DNA of 64,000 nt from Lysobacter sp. (GCA_008015835.1 SSGH01000031.1:1-64000); one strand, 5' to 3'. Positions 38,710 to 49,116 are shown, counted from the stretch's first letter. Translations and numbers: made by a program. Notes: generated by a model from the sequence alone, not told the origin.

Positions 38710-40251
38710 ATGAATTCGAGCCACGCTCTCGCCCCGTCTCTCGATCGCTGGGTCGCGGCCGGACTGCTCTCGACGCTGATCGCGATCTTGGCCGGCACCG
38801 CGCTCGCCGCGTTCGGCCTGCCGCCGATCGCCGCCTTCGCGATCGCCGCGATCGGCGCCGCCATCGGGTGCTCGCCGCTCGCCAAGCGTTTGCCGGCCGC
38901 GCTCGATACGCTGCGTCGCGACCGCCCGATGCTCGCGTTCTTCTGGCTGTTGATCGCGGCGGCGGCGCTCGGCCGCACGGTCGGCATCGCCTGGTTCATG
39001 CTCGACCCGCAGGCGCAGCAGGCCTCGGCGTTCGGCTTCGATCAGTTCTACACACGCCACAGTTGCATGTCGGGCTACTGGCATGCGGCCGAACTGGCCG
39101 ATCAAAACACGCCGAACGTTTACCTCGGCGAGCACTACGCCGGGTTCTACGGCATCTTCAAGATCGACGAATACCTCTACCTGCCGCAGTTCTTGATCCT
39201 GCCGATGCTCGGCGTCGCCGCGGGCCTGGATTTCGAGCAGATGCGCGGCGTGTGGTTCGCGATGCAGGGCTTGATCGTGCTGCTGTGCGCGCTCGGCGTC
39301 GCGAAGTGGATCGGCGGCTCCGTCGGGCGTCGCGCCGCGCTGCTGATTCCCGCGATCTGGGTGGCCACGCCGACCGCGCTCACCCTGCAATTGGGCAACT
39401 TCCAATTGTCGGCGATCGCGCTGTCGCTGATGGCGTTCGCGTTGTTCTGGCGCGACAAACCGATCCTCGGCGGCGCGCTGTTCGGCTTCGCCGTGTTCAA
39501 GCTGTTTCCGGGCCTGCTCGGCATTTATCTGATTCTGACCAAACGCTGGCGCGCGCTGTTCTGGACCTTGGGCTTCTCGGCGATCTACACGGTCGTGGCG
39601 TTTTTGTGGCTCGGGGAAAACCCGTTCCGCGCGCTGTTCGAATTCCATCTGCCGCGTTTGGCTAGCGGCGAGGCTTGGGCGTTCTTGGAAATCCCGCAGT
39701 TGGCGCCGGTCGCGGCGATCAACGATTCGGTGCCCGGCGTGATCTTGAAGCTGAAAGCGCTGGGCGTGCCCGGCATGGACATGGCGCTGAGTCGGCATGT
39801 GGGCTGGGTGTGGACGCTGATCATCGTCGCGCTTACCGCCTTGGCCGCGCGCCGTGCGCCGCGCATGTCGCGTCACGAATTGGCGATGACCTGGACCGCC
39901 TTGCTCGCGCTGGCCGCGTTCCGCAGCCCGTTCCTGCCCGATCACACCGGCCTGTTCGCGCCGCTGTGGCTGTGGAGTCTCGTCGCTGCGGGCGGCGCGT
40001 TGGCGGGCGGCCGCTTGTTCAAGATGGCGCTGCTGTGGCTCGCGTTCGCCGCGGTGATACCGTTCATGGGCACGCCGCTCGATAACGGCCTGGACCGCTT
40101 CGTCGTCTCCGGCATCAGCCAGATCGTCGCCATCGCGCTCTGCCTCTGGACGGTGCTGCGCACACCGACCGGCGTCGAGAGCGAAGACGCGCCCACCGCG
40201 AACGCCGCGGCGCAAGCGATGCCGCAAGAAGGCGAAGCGCGGGCGGCGTGA
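38710..40251 (+). CDS. Polytopic membrane protein, GT87/DUF2029-like
   Basis: 513 residues with about 11-12 membrane segments. Loop features FDQFYTRHSCMSGYWHA and QLGNFQLSAIALSL are of the type seen in GT87 alpha-mannosyltransferases that use polyprenyl-phosphate donors. AAGGAG lies seven bases before the ATG. It is the last gene of the glycan cluster and probably works in the periplasm on the lipid-linked sugar made by the GT2. Confidence 0.78.
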   Translation: MNSSHALAPSLDRWVAAGLLSTLIAILAGTALAAFGLPPIAAFAIAAIGAAIGCSPLAKRLPAALDTLRRDRPMLAFFWLLIAAAALGRTVGIAWFMLDPQAQQASAFGFDQFYTRHSCMSGYWHAAELADQNTPNVYLGEHYAGFYGIFKIDEYLYLPQFLILPMLGVAAGLDFEQMRGVWFAMQGLIVLLCALGVAKWIGGSVGRRAALLIPAIWVATPTALTLQLGNFQLSAIALSLMAFALFWRDKPILGGALFGFAVFKLFPGLLGIYLILTKRWRALFWTLGFSAIYTVVAFLWLGENPFRALFEFHLPRLASGEAWAFLEIPQLAPVAAINDSVPGVILKLKALGVPGMDMALSRHVGWVWTLIIVALTALAARRAPRMSRHELAMTWTALLALAAFRSPFLPDHTGLFAPLWLWSLVAAGGALAGGRLFKMALLWLAFAAVIPFMGTPLDNGLDRFVVSGISQIVAIALCLWTVLRTPTGVESEDAPTANAAAQAMPQEGEARAA

Positions 40252-40323
40252 GCCGAACGCAAGCGATGGCGCAGCGTCGCACGACGCTGCGCACTATCGT
40301 GCGAATGCGTGCGCAAACGAAAA

Positions 40324-40349
40324 CGGCCAAGGTCGCGAGACCTTGGCCG
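40324..40349 (-). terminator. Terminator of tRNA-Val
   Basis: CGGCCAAGGTC-GCGA-GACCTTGGCCG, an 11-bp perfect stem. On the minus strand it is followed by TTTT. It lies 15 bases past the tRNA 3' end. Confidence 0.85.
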
Positions 40350-40364
40350 TCGTATCCACAAAAG

Positions 40365-40439
40365 TGGTGGGCGGTACAGGGTTCGAACCTGTGACCCCTA
40401 CCATGTCAAGGTAGTGCTCTACCGCTGAGCTAACCGCCC
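40365..40439 (-). tRNA. tRNA-Val (anticodon GAC)
   Basis: Minus-strand cloverleaf: acceptor GGGCGGT pairs with ACCGCCC, D-arm AGCTCAGCGGTAGAGC, anticodon stem CTACC/GGTAG around TTGACAT (anticodon GAC), T-arm GGTTCGAACC, and encoded CCA. Confidence 0.97.
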
Positions 40440-40488
40440 GTCGAGCGTATGCCGCTGCCCGAAAGGGCGGCTATGGTAACACCAGTCG

Positions 40489-41181
40489 TTACGGGACGGA
40501 ACCGTCGGCCGGCTTCGACACGGAGGCCGACGCGGGCGCGGAAGCCCGCAAAGGATCGGCCGGGCGGGAAAAGACGCGGCGCAGCAGCAGATGGGTGGCG
40601 CCGTAGGCCACGCCGGACAGTACGCCCCAGCAGGTCAGCAAGTGCAGCGGGGTCGGGCCGAGCTGTCGGCCCCAGAACGGGTCGGTCCACGCGAAATTGA
40701 TGTTTTCGGTAGCCGGCGCGAGCCAGCGCCCGGCGATCATCGCCAAGGCCGCGATACCCGCCTGCAGCGGCCAGCCGCGCGGGTCGTAGCCGACGCGGCG
40801 CAGCATCCACCACAGCAGCAGCGGCCAAGCGATGTGGTACAGGGACAGCAACCGGGCGAACAGCGGGAACGCGGGGTCCCACATGTACGCGGTGGCGCCG
40901 TACAGAAACTCGCCGGTCGCGAGTTTCCAGCCGACATCGAGCACCCAGGCCAGCGCGATCACCGGCGCGGCCACCGCCTGGCTCGACAGCAGCAGGCGGT
41001 TGCGCGCGATCAGGCCGGCCGCAGTGAGGATCACGCCGATATTGCACAGGAACAGAAAATTCCGCGCGCCGTAGGCCGTTTGGTACGTCGGCAGGTAGAC
41101 CGCCAGCCACGCCAAGCCGATCCACTGCACGCGCGGGAAACGCGCGCGCGATTCGGTCGCGACGGCGACGGCCTCGTTCAC
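40489..41181 (-). CDS. Small membrane protein, unknown
   Basis: 230 residues with about 6 predicted membrane segments (starting WIGLAWLAVYLPTYQTAYG and continuing NFLFLCNIGVILTAAGL). The rest is charged and Ala-rich. I do not recognise a family with confidence. GTG 41181 was chosen because GAGG lies eight bases upstream; the longer open frame overlaps uvrB. It starts 25 bases after the uvrB stop and is probably in its transcript. Confidence 0.6.
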   Translation of the reverse strand: MNEAVAVATESRARFPRVQWIGLAWLAVYLPTYQTAYGARNFLFLCNIGVILTAAGLIARNRLLLSSQAVAAPVIALAWVLDVGWKLATGEFLYGATAYMWDPAFPLFARLLSLYHIAWPLLLWWMLRRVGYDPRGWPLQAGIAALAMIAGRWLAPATENINFAWTDPFWGRQLGPTPLHLLTCWGVLSGVAYGATHLLLRRVFSRPADPLRASAPASASVSKPADGSVP

Positions 41182-41206
41182 GACGGCGGCCTCGACGCGG
41201 ACGCGT

Positions 41207-43249
41207 TCATCCGAGGCTCGACTCTTTGAGTCGGCGGATTTCGTCGCGCACGCGCGCGGCGTCCTCGAATTCGAGATCGCGCGCATGCCGATACATCGTC
41301 TGTTCGAGCGCCGCGATCTTCGCCGCGACCTGCGCCGGGGTGAGCGCGGCGTAGTCCTCGCGCGTTTCGGCGACGCGACCGCTCGGCCCGCGCGCCTTCT
41401 TGTCGCTCGGGGCGGGTTCGGCGCGCGCGCCTTCCATCACGTCCATCACCTGGCGCACGATCGATGTCGGCACGATGCCGTGAGCCGCGTTGTATTCGAG
41501 CTGTTTCTCGCGACGGCGACCGGTTTCGTCGAGCGCGGCCTGCATCGAGCGGGTGACGACATCGGCATAGAGAATCGCTTTGCCGCGCACGTTGCGCGCG
41601 GCGCGGCCGATGGTCTGGATCAACGAGCCGGCCGAACGCAGGAAGCCTTCCTTGTCGGCGTCGAGGATCGCGACCAGCGACACCTCGGGCATATCCAAAC
41701 CTTCGCGGAGCAGATTGATGCCGACCAGCACATCGAACACGCCCAGGCGCAGGTCGCGCAGGATCTCCACGCGCTCCACGGTTTCGATGTCGGAGTGCAG
41801 ATAACGCACGCGAACGCCGTGATCGCCGAGATACTCGGTGAGATTCTCGGCCATGCGTTTGGTCAACGTGGTGACCAGCACGCGGTCGCCCATCGCGACG
41901 CGCTCGTGGATTTCGCCGAGCAGGTCGTCCACCTGCGTGGCGACCGGGCGGATTTCGACCTCCGGGTCGACCAAACCGGTCGGGCGCACCACCAGTTCGA
42001 CCACCTGCCCTTCGGATTTCTCCAATTCGTATTTGCCCGGCGTGGCCGAGACGAAAATGGTGCGCGGCGCGCGGCCTTCCCATTCCTCGAACCGCAGCGG
42101 CCGGTTATCCAGCGCCGACGGCAGACGAAACCCGAATTCCACCAGCGTTTCCTTGCGCGACCGATCGCCTTTGAACATCGCGCCGATCTGCGGCACGGTC
42201 ACGTGCGATTCGTCCACCACCAACAGCGCGTCCGGCGGCAAATAATCGAACAAGCACGGCGGCGCTTCGCCTTCCATGCGGCCGGTGAGTTGGCGCGAGT
42301 AGTTTTCGATGCCGGTGCAGAACCCGACTTCGGCCATCATCTCGATGTCGAACTGCGTACGCTGCGCCAAGCGCTGCGCTTCCACCAATTTGTTCGCGGC
42401 GTAGAAATACTCCAAGCGCGGCGTCAGCTCGGTCTTGATCGCCTCGATCGCCTCCAGCACCGTGCGTCGCGTGGTGACGTAATGCGATTTCGGATAGATG
42501 GTGTAGCGCGGCACCTTGCGCAGGCTTTCGCCGGTCAGCGGGTCGAACAGCGTCAATTGCTCGATCTCGCCGTCGAACAGTTCGATCCGCAGCGCTTCGT
42601 TGTCGGATTCGGCCGGATGCACGTCGATCACTTCGCCGCGTACGCGATACGTCGCGCGCCGCAGTTCCATGTCGTTGCGGGTGTACTGCATTTCGGTGAG
42701 GCGACGGATCAATTCGCGCTGATCGATGCGCTCGCCGCGCACCATATGCAGCACCATCCGGAAATACTCGTTCGGATCGCCCAAGCCGTAGATCGCGGAC
42801 ACCGTGCAGACGATGATCGCGTCGCGCCGCTCCAGCAGCGCCTTGGTCGCGGACAGGCGCATCTGCTCGATGTGCTCGTTCACCGAGCTGTCCTTCTCGA
42901 TGTAGGTGTCGCTGGACGGGACGTACGCTTCCGGCTGGTAATAGTCGTAGTAACTGACGAAGTATTCGACCGCGTTATCCGGGAAGAACGCTTTGAACTC
43001 GCCGTACAACTGCGCCGCGAGCGTTTTGTTGTGCGCCATTACGAGCGTGGGTTTCTGCACCGCCTGGATCACGTTGGCGACGGTGTAGGTTTTGCCCGAG
43101 CCGGTCACGCCCAGCAGGGTCTGTCGCGCGAGCCCGTTGTCGAACCCCTCGATCAAGCGCGCGATCGCCTGCGGCTGATCGCCGGCGGGCGTGTACGGCG
43201 CGACCAGGCGGAAAGCGCTGTCCGAAGTTTCGCGGTGCAGAGTGGTCAT
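41207..43249 (-). CDS. uvrB: UvrABC system protein B
   Basis: 680 residues. UvrB is the damage-verifying helicase-like subunit of nucleotide excision repair, acting between UvrA and UvrC. Walker A GVTGSGKT is at 47-54. The damage-probing hairpin is [12 protein letters not shown]. Helicase motifs [13 protein letters not shown] and QTIGRAARN follow, and the C-terminal UVR motif ([20 protein letters not shown]) binds UvrC. The ATG at 43249 was chosen as the usual N-terminus. Confidence 0.99.
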   Translation of the reverse strand: MTTLHRETSDSAFRLVAPYTPAGDQPQAIARLIEGFDNGLARQTLLGVTGSGKTYTVANVIQAVQKPTLVMAHNKTLAAQLYGEFKAFFPDNAVEYFVSYYDYYQPEAYVPSSDTYIEKDSSVNEHIEQMRLSATKALLERRDAIIVCTVSAIYGLGDPNEYFRMVLHMVRGERIDQRELIRRLTEMQYTRNDMELRRATYRVRGEVIDVHPAESDNEALRIELFDGEIEQLTLFDPLTGESLRKVPRYTIYPKSHYVTTRRTVLEAIEAIKTELTPRLEYFYAANKLVEAQRLAQRTQFDIEMMAEVGFCTGIENYSRQLTGRMEGEAPPCLFDYLPPDALLVVDESHVTVPQIGAMFKGDRSRKETLVEFGFRLPSALDNRPLRFEEWEGRAPRTIFVSATPGKYELEKSEGQVVELVVRPTGLVDPEVEIRPVATQVDDLLGEIHERVAMGDRVLVTTLTKRMAENLTEYLGDHGVRVRYLHSDIETVERVEILRDLRLGVFDVLVGINLLREGLDMPEVSLVAILDADKEGFLRSAGSLIQTIGRAARNVRGKAILYADVVTRSMQAALDETGRRREKQLEYNAAHGIVPTSIVRQVMDVMEGARAEPAPSDKKARGPSGRVAETREDYAALTPAQVAAKIAALEQTMYRHARDLEFEDAARVRDEIRRLKESSLG

Positions 43250-43453
43250 GGTCGGCGCGTTCGCCGCGCGGCGCGGTGGAAACGGCACAGTGTAGAACGT
43301 CGCGAACCCGCGCGCGGGAATGCGGCGGGCCGCAGGACGACGACGACGCGCGTATCGGGATTTTCCTACGCGGCGGCGCGGCGGCGCCCGATGGGTCGGG
43401 ACGGGGCGCGAACGGAGACTGACGCCCTCCCTTCGCCACTCACGAGACTCCGC

Positions 43454-44056
43454 ATGTCCGCCGCAATTCCGTTCGCGACCTCCCTGTTCGCCCGACGCCG
43501 GGCCCGTAAGCTCGCTCTCGCCCGCCCGCGCGGCTTCACGCTGCTGGACGCCCTGCTCGGCATGGGGCTCGCCATTCTGGTATTCGGCTTCGCCCTGCCC
43601 AATTACCGCGCGGCGATGGCCCAATCGCACGCGGCCTCGGCCCGCAGCGCGATGACGATGACCCTCTACGCGGCGATGCGCGACGCCGTGGTCCACAACC
43701 GCGACGCGGTGGTCTGCCCCAGCGCCGATCGCGAGACCTGCGCAGGCGGGATCGACTGGAGCGACGGCTGGATCGCATTCATCGATCTGAACGGCGACCG
43801 CGAGCGCAGCGGAAGCGAGCCCCTCGTCCATCGCCAGTCGAAATTGAGCGGCGACGTACGGCTACGCAGCACGCAGGGCCGTCCGCGGCTGGTGGTGCAA
43901 GCCAACGGCAGCAACGCCGGCTCCAACGTTACCTTCACCCTCTGCGACCGGCGCGGGCCCACGAAGGCGCTCAGCCTAGTGCTGGCCAACAGCGGACGCC
44001 TACGCGCGCAACCCGCGCGACCCGGCGCCGCCACGGCCTGCGCCGACGGCGGGTGA
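43454..44056 (+). CDS. Solitary GspH/FimT-type pseudopilin
   Basis: 200 residues. A type III signal peptide has cleavage G27|F28 ([19 protein letters not shown]) and a long basic leader. Position 5 of the mature protein is Asp instead of the usual Glu. The C-terminal part ([20 protein letters not shown]) has the FimT/GspH cysteine pair. It lies alone, opposite in direction to uvrB and to the pil operon 370 bp away. Confidence 0.85.
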   Translation: MSAAIPFATSLFARRRARKLALARPRGFTLLDALLGMGLAILVFGFALPNYRAAMAQSHAASARSAMTMTLYAAMRDAVVHNRDAVVCPSADRETCAGGIDWSDGWIAFIDLNGDRERSGSEPLVHRQSKLSGDVRLRSTQGRPRLVVQANGSNAGSNVTFTLCDRRGPTKALSLVLANSGRLRAQPARPGAATACADGG

Positions 44057-44104
44057 GCGCCGCGCTTGATCGCGCGCGGCCGGCTCATTAAGATATGCAG
44101 CCCC

Positions 44105-44181
44105 GCCCGAATAGCTCAGCCGGTTAGAGCACTTGACTGTTAATCAGGGGGTCGTTGGTTCGAGTCCAACTTCGGGCGCCA
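44105..44181 (+). tRNA. tRNA-Asn (anticodon GTT)
   Basis: Acceptor GCCCGAA pairs with TTCGGGC, D-arm AGCTCAGCCGGTTAGAGC, anticodon loop CTGTTAA (anticodon GTT), T-arm GGTTCGAGTCC, discriminator G and encoded CCA. Confidence 0.97.
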
Positions 44182-44190
44182 AATACCGAA

Positions 44191-44217
44191 AACCCGCGAC
44201 GCGAGTCGCGGGTTTTT
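44191..44217 (+). terminator. Terminator of tRNA-Asn
   Basis: AACCCGCGAC-GCGA-GTCGCGGGTT followed by TTT, ten bases after the tRNA. Confidence 0.85.
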
Positions 44218-44365
44218 CTTTGCCCTTCGGCCGCATTCGACGCGCCGTTCGCCTTTCTCGAACGAATGCGCGGACTGACCCGCGCGACTCGCGTTTGCCT
44301 ATGTCGCGCGTTCGCGACTCACATCCGTCGCGCGGCGAGCAGTTTGGAGTTCGCGCAGCCCCAGA

Positions 44366-44398
44366 AACGAAAAACGACCCGCCGAGGGGCGGGTCGTT
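44366..44398 (-). terminator. Terminator of the pil operon
   Basis: On the minus strand, AACGACCCGCC-CCTC-GGCGGGTCGTT is followed by TTTCGTTTC. It lies 28 bases past the pilE-like stop and closes the minor pilin operon. Confidence 0.8.
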
Positions 44399-44425
44399 CG
44401 TCGAACATCTCGCGCCGGCGCGGCG

Positions 44426-44881
44426 TTACCAGCAATCGTCGACGCTGCCGGTGCCGGACTCTGTCTTGGTGCCGACCTGATTGATGGTCATCGTCATGCA
44501 GCGCGTGTCTCTGGCCGCTTGCACGGCGGTCGGCACCGCTCGCAGCGTGAACGCGGTCGCCGTCGGCGCCGCCGCGAAGCTCACGGTGTAGAAGTTGTTC
44601 ACGTCCGGGCCGGCGGTGCAGGTCGGGGCCGGCACCGCGACGCCGTTGCGGTCCTGGTCGTAGCGCAGATTGGTGGTGTAGAAGCGCTCCATGAACTGCG
44701 AATACTCCAGCAAGCAACCCTGCGCAGCGCTGCGGCGCGTCCGCACCAACGAGTCCTGGTACGTGCTGTAGGCGATCATCGTCAGCACGGAGATGATGAA
44801 CACCACGATCAGCACTTCGACGAGCGTGAAGCCGGTCTGCCGGGCCGATGGCGCGAATTGCGGTCGTTTCTGGATCGTCAT
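44426..44881 (-). CDS. pilE: Type IV pilin-like protein PilE
   Basis: 151 residues. Prepilin signal QTG|FTLVEVLIVVFII with G17 before the cleaved site and Glu5 in the mature protein. The C-terminal region has two cysteines that can form the D-loop disulfide. It is the last gene of the minor pilin operon fimT-pilV-pilW-pilX-pilY1-pilE and starts two bases after the pilY1 stop. Known PilE-type minor pilins prime pilus assembly with the PilVWX-PilY1 complex. Confidence 0.92.
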   Translation of the reverse strand: MTIQKRPQFAPSARQTGFTLVEVLIVVFIISVLTMIAYSTYQDSLVRTRRSAAQGCLLEYSQFMERFYTTNLRYDQDRNGVAVPAPTCTAGPDVNNFYTVSFAAAPTATAFTLRAVPTAVQAARDTRCMTMTINQVGTKTESGTGSVDDCW

Positions 44882-44883
44882 GG

Positions 44884-47800
44884 TCAGTTCCTAATGATTT
44901 CGCGCCAAGAGACGCGGATCGGCGGCTGCGTCCCGAAGGGCACGCGTCCTTGCGTGATATTGGCGTTTTGGTCGTTCAAATAGAAGCGGTCGCTGATCAA
45001 CAACGGACTGTAGGTGCCCGCATCCAAGCCGAAGCCGAACGCCGGCGTGCCGTTGAGGTTGTCGCCCGCGTTGAATTGACCGTCGCCGTTGATGTCGAAC
45101 GGCGGCGTATCCAGCCGTCCACCGGTGAACGGATTGACCGCCATGATGAAGCCTGTCGCGCCGCTGGCGTTGCAGGGGTCGCTGACGGTGTTGTCGGGAA
45201 TCCGGGTCACGCCGATCAACGCTCCGCCGCGGAAGATATTCGGCACGACCATGCGTTCGCCGGTATCGGTGGCGCCCGGTTCGATCAAGTCGATGTACCA
45301 GCCGTCCACGCCCGGGGCCGCGTTGGTTTCGATGGTGCGCACCAACGTGCCGTTGCTCGTGCCCTGCTGGAGAATATCGACCTGCTCCAGGCCGCTGCGA
45401 TCGAGGATCGCGGTGCCGCGATCGATCAACCCGAACCACTGCTGCAGGTCGCGATTGGTTTGGTCGGCCACGGTGAAGTAACTGCCGGTGCCGAACATCA
45501 CCCAAGTTTCGCCGGTGCTCGGATTGACCGCGACCGTCGGCGTGACGGTGATCGGACGCACGACGCCGCCGCTGTTGGCGTTGAAGAAGCGCTGGACCGT
45601 CGGCGTACTGTCGAGATCGGTGATCTTCCACATATTGCCGCGCAGATCGCCGGCGTACACGGTGTCGACGAACTCGCTCAGGCCGCTAGCCCACGCGTTC
45701 ACGCCGAACATACCGTTGTCGTTGCCTTCGCCGGTGTCCACGACGGTGTCGTCGCCGTCCTCGAGATCGAACATCAGCAGTTGCGCGCGGTCGCCGTTGC
45801 CGTTCGGACCGTTGCCGATCAGCACGCGCCAATCGCCGTCGGCGACCTGCGCGATGATCGGCTTACCGATGATGTTGCCGATGGCCGAGACGTCGTCGGA
45901 GGTTTTTTCCCACAGGAATTCCACGTCGTCCGGATCGGTGACGTCGAGCGCGAACACGCTGCGACCGCCGCGGCCCATGGTGCCGACCAGCACCGAGCGC
46001 CAGCGATTGCCGAAGTAGGCGTCGGCGATGGTGATTTCGCCGTCGACGTAATAGCGGTGGACGTAATCGGGATCGGTGTAGTCGCGCAGATTCGGGATCG
46101 CGGCCGAAGGCACGAACGCGTAGGTTTCCGCGCCGGTGGTGGCGTCGAACCCGTGCAGCATGCCGTCGTTGGCGCCGACGTAAACCACCGAGCGGCGCGA
46201 AGCCTGCGTCGCGGCGTAGGCGGCGTAGGAGCTGGCCCCGCTGAAGAGCTTGCCGTTGTGCAGCGACGCATTGGGAGCGCCCACGTAAATCGGCTGCGAG
46301 TCGACGATATCGCCGATCAAGCTGCTGCGCGCGCGCAGCAGCAGGCCGTTCGGCGTTTCGTTGGAGCGATCGCCGCGCAGATAATCGACCACCTGCTGCG
46401 AACCTAGCGCCGCAGCGTCCGTGCCGCTGAGATTGGCGTAGGTGAATTGACGATAGTTGTTGCCGGTGTGCACGTAGATCTTGCGCGACGCCCACGCCGG
46501 GACGTTGGAAGACGCGCGCCAATCCTCGGTCAACGCGCCGCTCACCGGATCGACGTTGTAGGCGAGGATGTCGCCGCTCCAGCGTCCGGTCACGTATTGC
46601 GCTTGATAGATCTTGGTGCCGTTGCGCAGCACGGTGCTATTGGCGGACAGCGAGCTGCCCGAGGCGGTCGCCTCTTGCACGATGTTCTGGAACGCGCGGC
46701 GCAGGCCGGCGACCATCTTGTCGGCTTCCGACGCGACATAGAAATTGTCCGGACGCGGCAACTGCACGCCGTTGCGGTCGGTCAGGGTCTCGTTGGTGGA
46801 GTTCCACCAGGTCAAGTCCAAAGGCGTCGCGCCGTTGGCGTCGGGATCGAAGCCGAGCGGCACTTTGAAGCCGCCGTACTTCGCCGCCAACCAATACGGG
46901 TTGTCCGCACGGCCTTCCAACTGCTGATTCTCGCGGACGTCGACCCAGTGCGTGGAGATGGTTTGCATGCCGGGCAAATCGACCGGGCGAATGTCGCGCG
47001 TATGCGCGTCGTACGCCAAGGACGCGAGGTAGGGCGCATTCAAACGACCGCCGCTGAACAAATTGCCCGTGTGGCCCGGCGCGAACCCTTCCATCGAGAA
47101 AATTTGAGCGATGCGCGTTTCGACGTTGACGGTCGTATCCGCATTCACCGCGGCCGGGACGTTTTCGTTGCCGGCTCGCCCGCCGGGCAAGCCGCGGTCG
47201 AACCACGTATACACGTCGCCGATGCCGAGGATCGCGTTCGACTGGCACGCATACAGCATCGGGTCGTCCCAGGCGGTGATGACAGGGAAACCGTCGGCCA
47301 TCTCGTAACGCTGCGCGGCGTTACCCGTCATGTTCGAGTACTCGGGCACGTTACCCTGATTCTTGAAGTAGCGCAGTGCCGTGTAATACAGCTCGCTCAC
47401 CGGGTCGTTCGACTTCGGATTGCGGTTGGTCATCTGCGCGAACTTATTGATGTAGTTGATCACGCCGCTATCGGCGACGCCGTTGCCGGTCGCATTGGCG
47501 TCGGCGGTGTCGGGGTTGCGGACCAACACGCCGGTGACGGGATCCCATTCGGTCGCCGGGTTCACGGCCGGCGGGCTACCGGGCAGATAGGTGGACGGCC
47601 CCACGTATTTCTGGCGCGCGCGCATCACGCCGCCGTTACGCGCCGCACCGCTCTCGTTGAGATAGGCGAAGACGCTATAGCGCAGTTTCTGGTGATATTC
47701 CTGAATCAAGCCTTCCGGCTTCCAGCCCTGCGCATACTGTTTGCAGAACGGTTCGACGCCGACGTTCGGATCGCAGACTTTGACGCGCACGCTGACGCGA

Positions 47801-48528
47801 TACACACGGCTGCGATCCGCAGCGTTGTTGCCGAGGTTATGGATCGCCGGGTTGTACTCGACCAACAGGGCCGGCGCATCGACGTTGCCCGTATCGGTGA
47901 AATACATCTCGTTGCGCAAATCGCGGATGCGCAAATTGAAGGTGTTGAAGTTAGAGGGAGTCGAATCGGTGACGTTGCCGCCGTTGATCGAACGGTTCGG
48001 ATACTGACCGAAGCCGGGCGAATGGCGGGCTTTTTCCAGCCACGTTTCGGTCGGGGTATCCCTAACGCGGTAACCGCCGGTCAACGCGAAGCGGAACGGG
48101 TCGATGGTCTGCGTCGCCGCCCACGACAAGAAGTTACCGCTCCAAGCGTTTTGACCGTTGCATCGGCCGTTGGCGGTCTTGGACACCGGATAGAAATGCC
48201 GATCCGGCTCGTTCGCGGAATAGGAATAGCGGTAGCACGTCTTCGAGTCGAAATAACCGATGTATACGCGCGCTGGGTTGTAAGCGCCCAAGTTCGCTTG
48301 CGTATGGATGGTCGGCCATTCCACCGATGGCGTCAGCGCCAAGTTGCCCGGCACCGGCGTGCCCAGCGACAGCGGCGATTGCGGGATGGTCACGCCCGCA
48401 TGCGTCGGCAGCGAGGACAAACCGGCCAGCAAGCCGATGGACATCGCGGCGCAGCCGACCATCGCGCGATGCAGGCGCGCGCGCAGTCCGCTGCGGAAAG
48501 AGGTGCGATTCGAGAAGACGGAAGACAT
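44884..48528 (-). CDS. pilY1: Type IV pilus tip adhesin/assembly protein PilY1
   Basis: 1,214 residues. A signal peptide ends near PTHA|GVTI. The N-terminal half is variable, rich in Asn/Thr/Gly, with several Cys. The C-terminal half is the PilC/PilY1 beta-propeller (QPIYVGAPNASLHNGKL, VYVGANDGMLHGFDATTG), with calcium-type Asp loops such as DINGDGQFNAGDNLNG. I see no clear vWA domain. It acts at the pilus tip in adhesion, twitching and surface sensing. It follows pilX by 6 bp. Confidence 0.93.
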   Translation of the reverse strand: MSSVFSNRTSFRSGLRARLHRAMVGCAAMSIGLLAGLSSLPTHAGVTIPQSPLSLGTPVPGNLALTPSVEWPTIHTQANLGAYNPARVYIGYFDSKTCYRYSYSANEPDRHFYPVSKTANGRCNGQNAWSGNFLSWAATQTIDPFRFALTGGYRVRDTPTETWLEKARHSPGFGQYPNRSINGGNVTDSTPSNFNTFNLRIRDLRNEMYFTDTGNVDAPALLVEYNPAIHNLGNNAADRSRVYRVSVRVKVCDPNVGVEPFCKQYAQGWKPEGLIQEYHQKLRYSVFAYLNESGAARNGGVMRARQKYVGPSTYLPGSPPAVNPATEWDPVTGVLVRNPDTADANATGNGVADSGVINYINKFAQMTNRNPKSNDPVSELYYTALRYFKNQGNVPEYSNMTGNAAQRYEMADGFPVITAWDDPMLYACQSNAILGIGDVYTWFDRGLPGGRAGNENVPAAVNADTTVNVETRIAQIFSMEGFAPGHTGNLFSGGRLNAPYLASLAYDAHTRDIRPVDLPGMQTISTHWVDVRENQQLEGRADNPYWLAAKYGGFKVPLGFDPDANGATPLDLTWWNSTNETLTDRNGVQLPRPDNFYVASEADKMVAGLRRAFQNIVQEATASGSSLSANSTVLRNGTKIYQAQYVTGRWSGDILAYNVDPVSGALTEDWRASSNVPAWASRKIYVHTGNNYRQFTYANLSGTDAAALGSQQVVDYLRGDRSNETPNGLLLRARSSLIGDIVDSQPIYVGAPNASLHNGKLFSGASSYAAYAATQASRRSVVYVGANDGMLHGFDATTGAETYAFVPSAAIPNLRDYTDPDYVHRYYVDGEITIADAYFGNRWRSVLVGTMGRGGRSVFALDVTDPDDVEFLWEKTSDDVSAIGNIIGKPIIAQVADGDWRVLIGNGPNGNGDRAQLLMFDLEDGDDTVVDTGEGNDNGMFGVNAWASGLSEFVDTVYAGDLRGNMWKITDLDSTPTVQRFFNANSGGVVRPITVTPTVAVNPSTGETWVMFGTGSYFTVADQTNRDLQQWFGLIDRGTAILDRSGLEQVDILQQGTSNGTLVRTIETNAAPGVDGWYIDLIEPGATDTGERMVVPNIFRGGALIGVTRIPDNTVSDPCNASGATGFIMAVNPFTGGRLDTPPFDINGDGQFNAGDNLNGTPAFGFGLDAGTYSPLLISDRFYLNDQNANITQGRVPFGTQPPIRVSWREIIRN

Positions 48529-48534
48529 GGTCGA

Positions 48535-49116
48535 TTACCTCACCGCAACGGAAGATTGCAGGACGACGAAGGAGCGATCGTTGGCGCCCGGGTCGCGGCT
48601 GCGCGCGGTGACCCGGTAGAAACGTCGGAGTTGGATGCCGCCCTGCCCGCCGTACTGCGCTTCGTTCGCGCTGCGGTTGAGCTGGTTGGCGAGAATGTCG
48701 GGGAATTCGCCCATGTACTCGATGATGTACTGCGGGCGGTTGGCCGGATCGGCGGCGGAAATGTTGGGGCTGGTGGCCCAACCGACGAAGCCGGGGTTGA
48801 GCCAGCGTTCTTGATCGGCGGCGATCGGCGTCGCGCAGATGCCCTGCGCGTTGCAGCCGTTGGCGGGCACCACGATCGCGCCGGAGACGAGCGCTTCGGC
48901 CTCGCGCAACGCCGCTTCGGCGTTCTGGAAACCGATGCTGCGATCGAGCAGGTTCGAGGTCATGCGCTCTTCGAGCAGCGTGCCGCGCAAGCTCGCCAGG
49001 CCCAGCAGCGTCATCACCAACAGCAGCACCAAGACGACGACGAGCGTGGCGCCGCGCTGACGCAGCGGCGATCGACCGAAAGCCGCGCGCGCGGCGAGAG
49101 AGGAGAATCTGCTCAT
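48535..49116 (-). CDS. pilX: Minor pilin PilX
   Basis: 193 residues. The N-terminus SPLRQRG|ATLVVVLVLLLV is the PilX-type prepilin signal, lacking the Glu5 of other pilins. SNLLDRSIGFQNAEAALREAE is typical of the family. ATG 49116 overlaps the pilW stop (ATGA). Minor pilin of the type IV pilus initiation complex. Confidence 0.9.
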   Translation of the reverse strand: MSRFSSLAARAAFGRSPLRQRGATLVVVLVLLLVMTLLGLASLRGTLLEERMTSNLLDRSIGFQNAEAALREAEALVSGAIVVPANGCNAQGICATPIAADQERWLNPGFVGWATSPNISAADPANRPQYIIEYMGEFPDILANQLNRSANEAQYGGQGGIQLRRFYRVTARSRDPGANDRSFVVLQSSVAVR

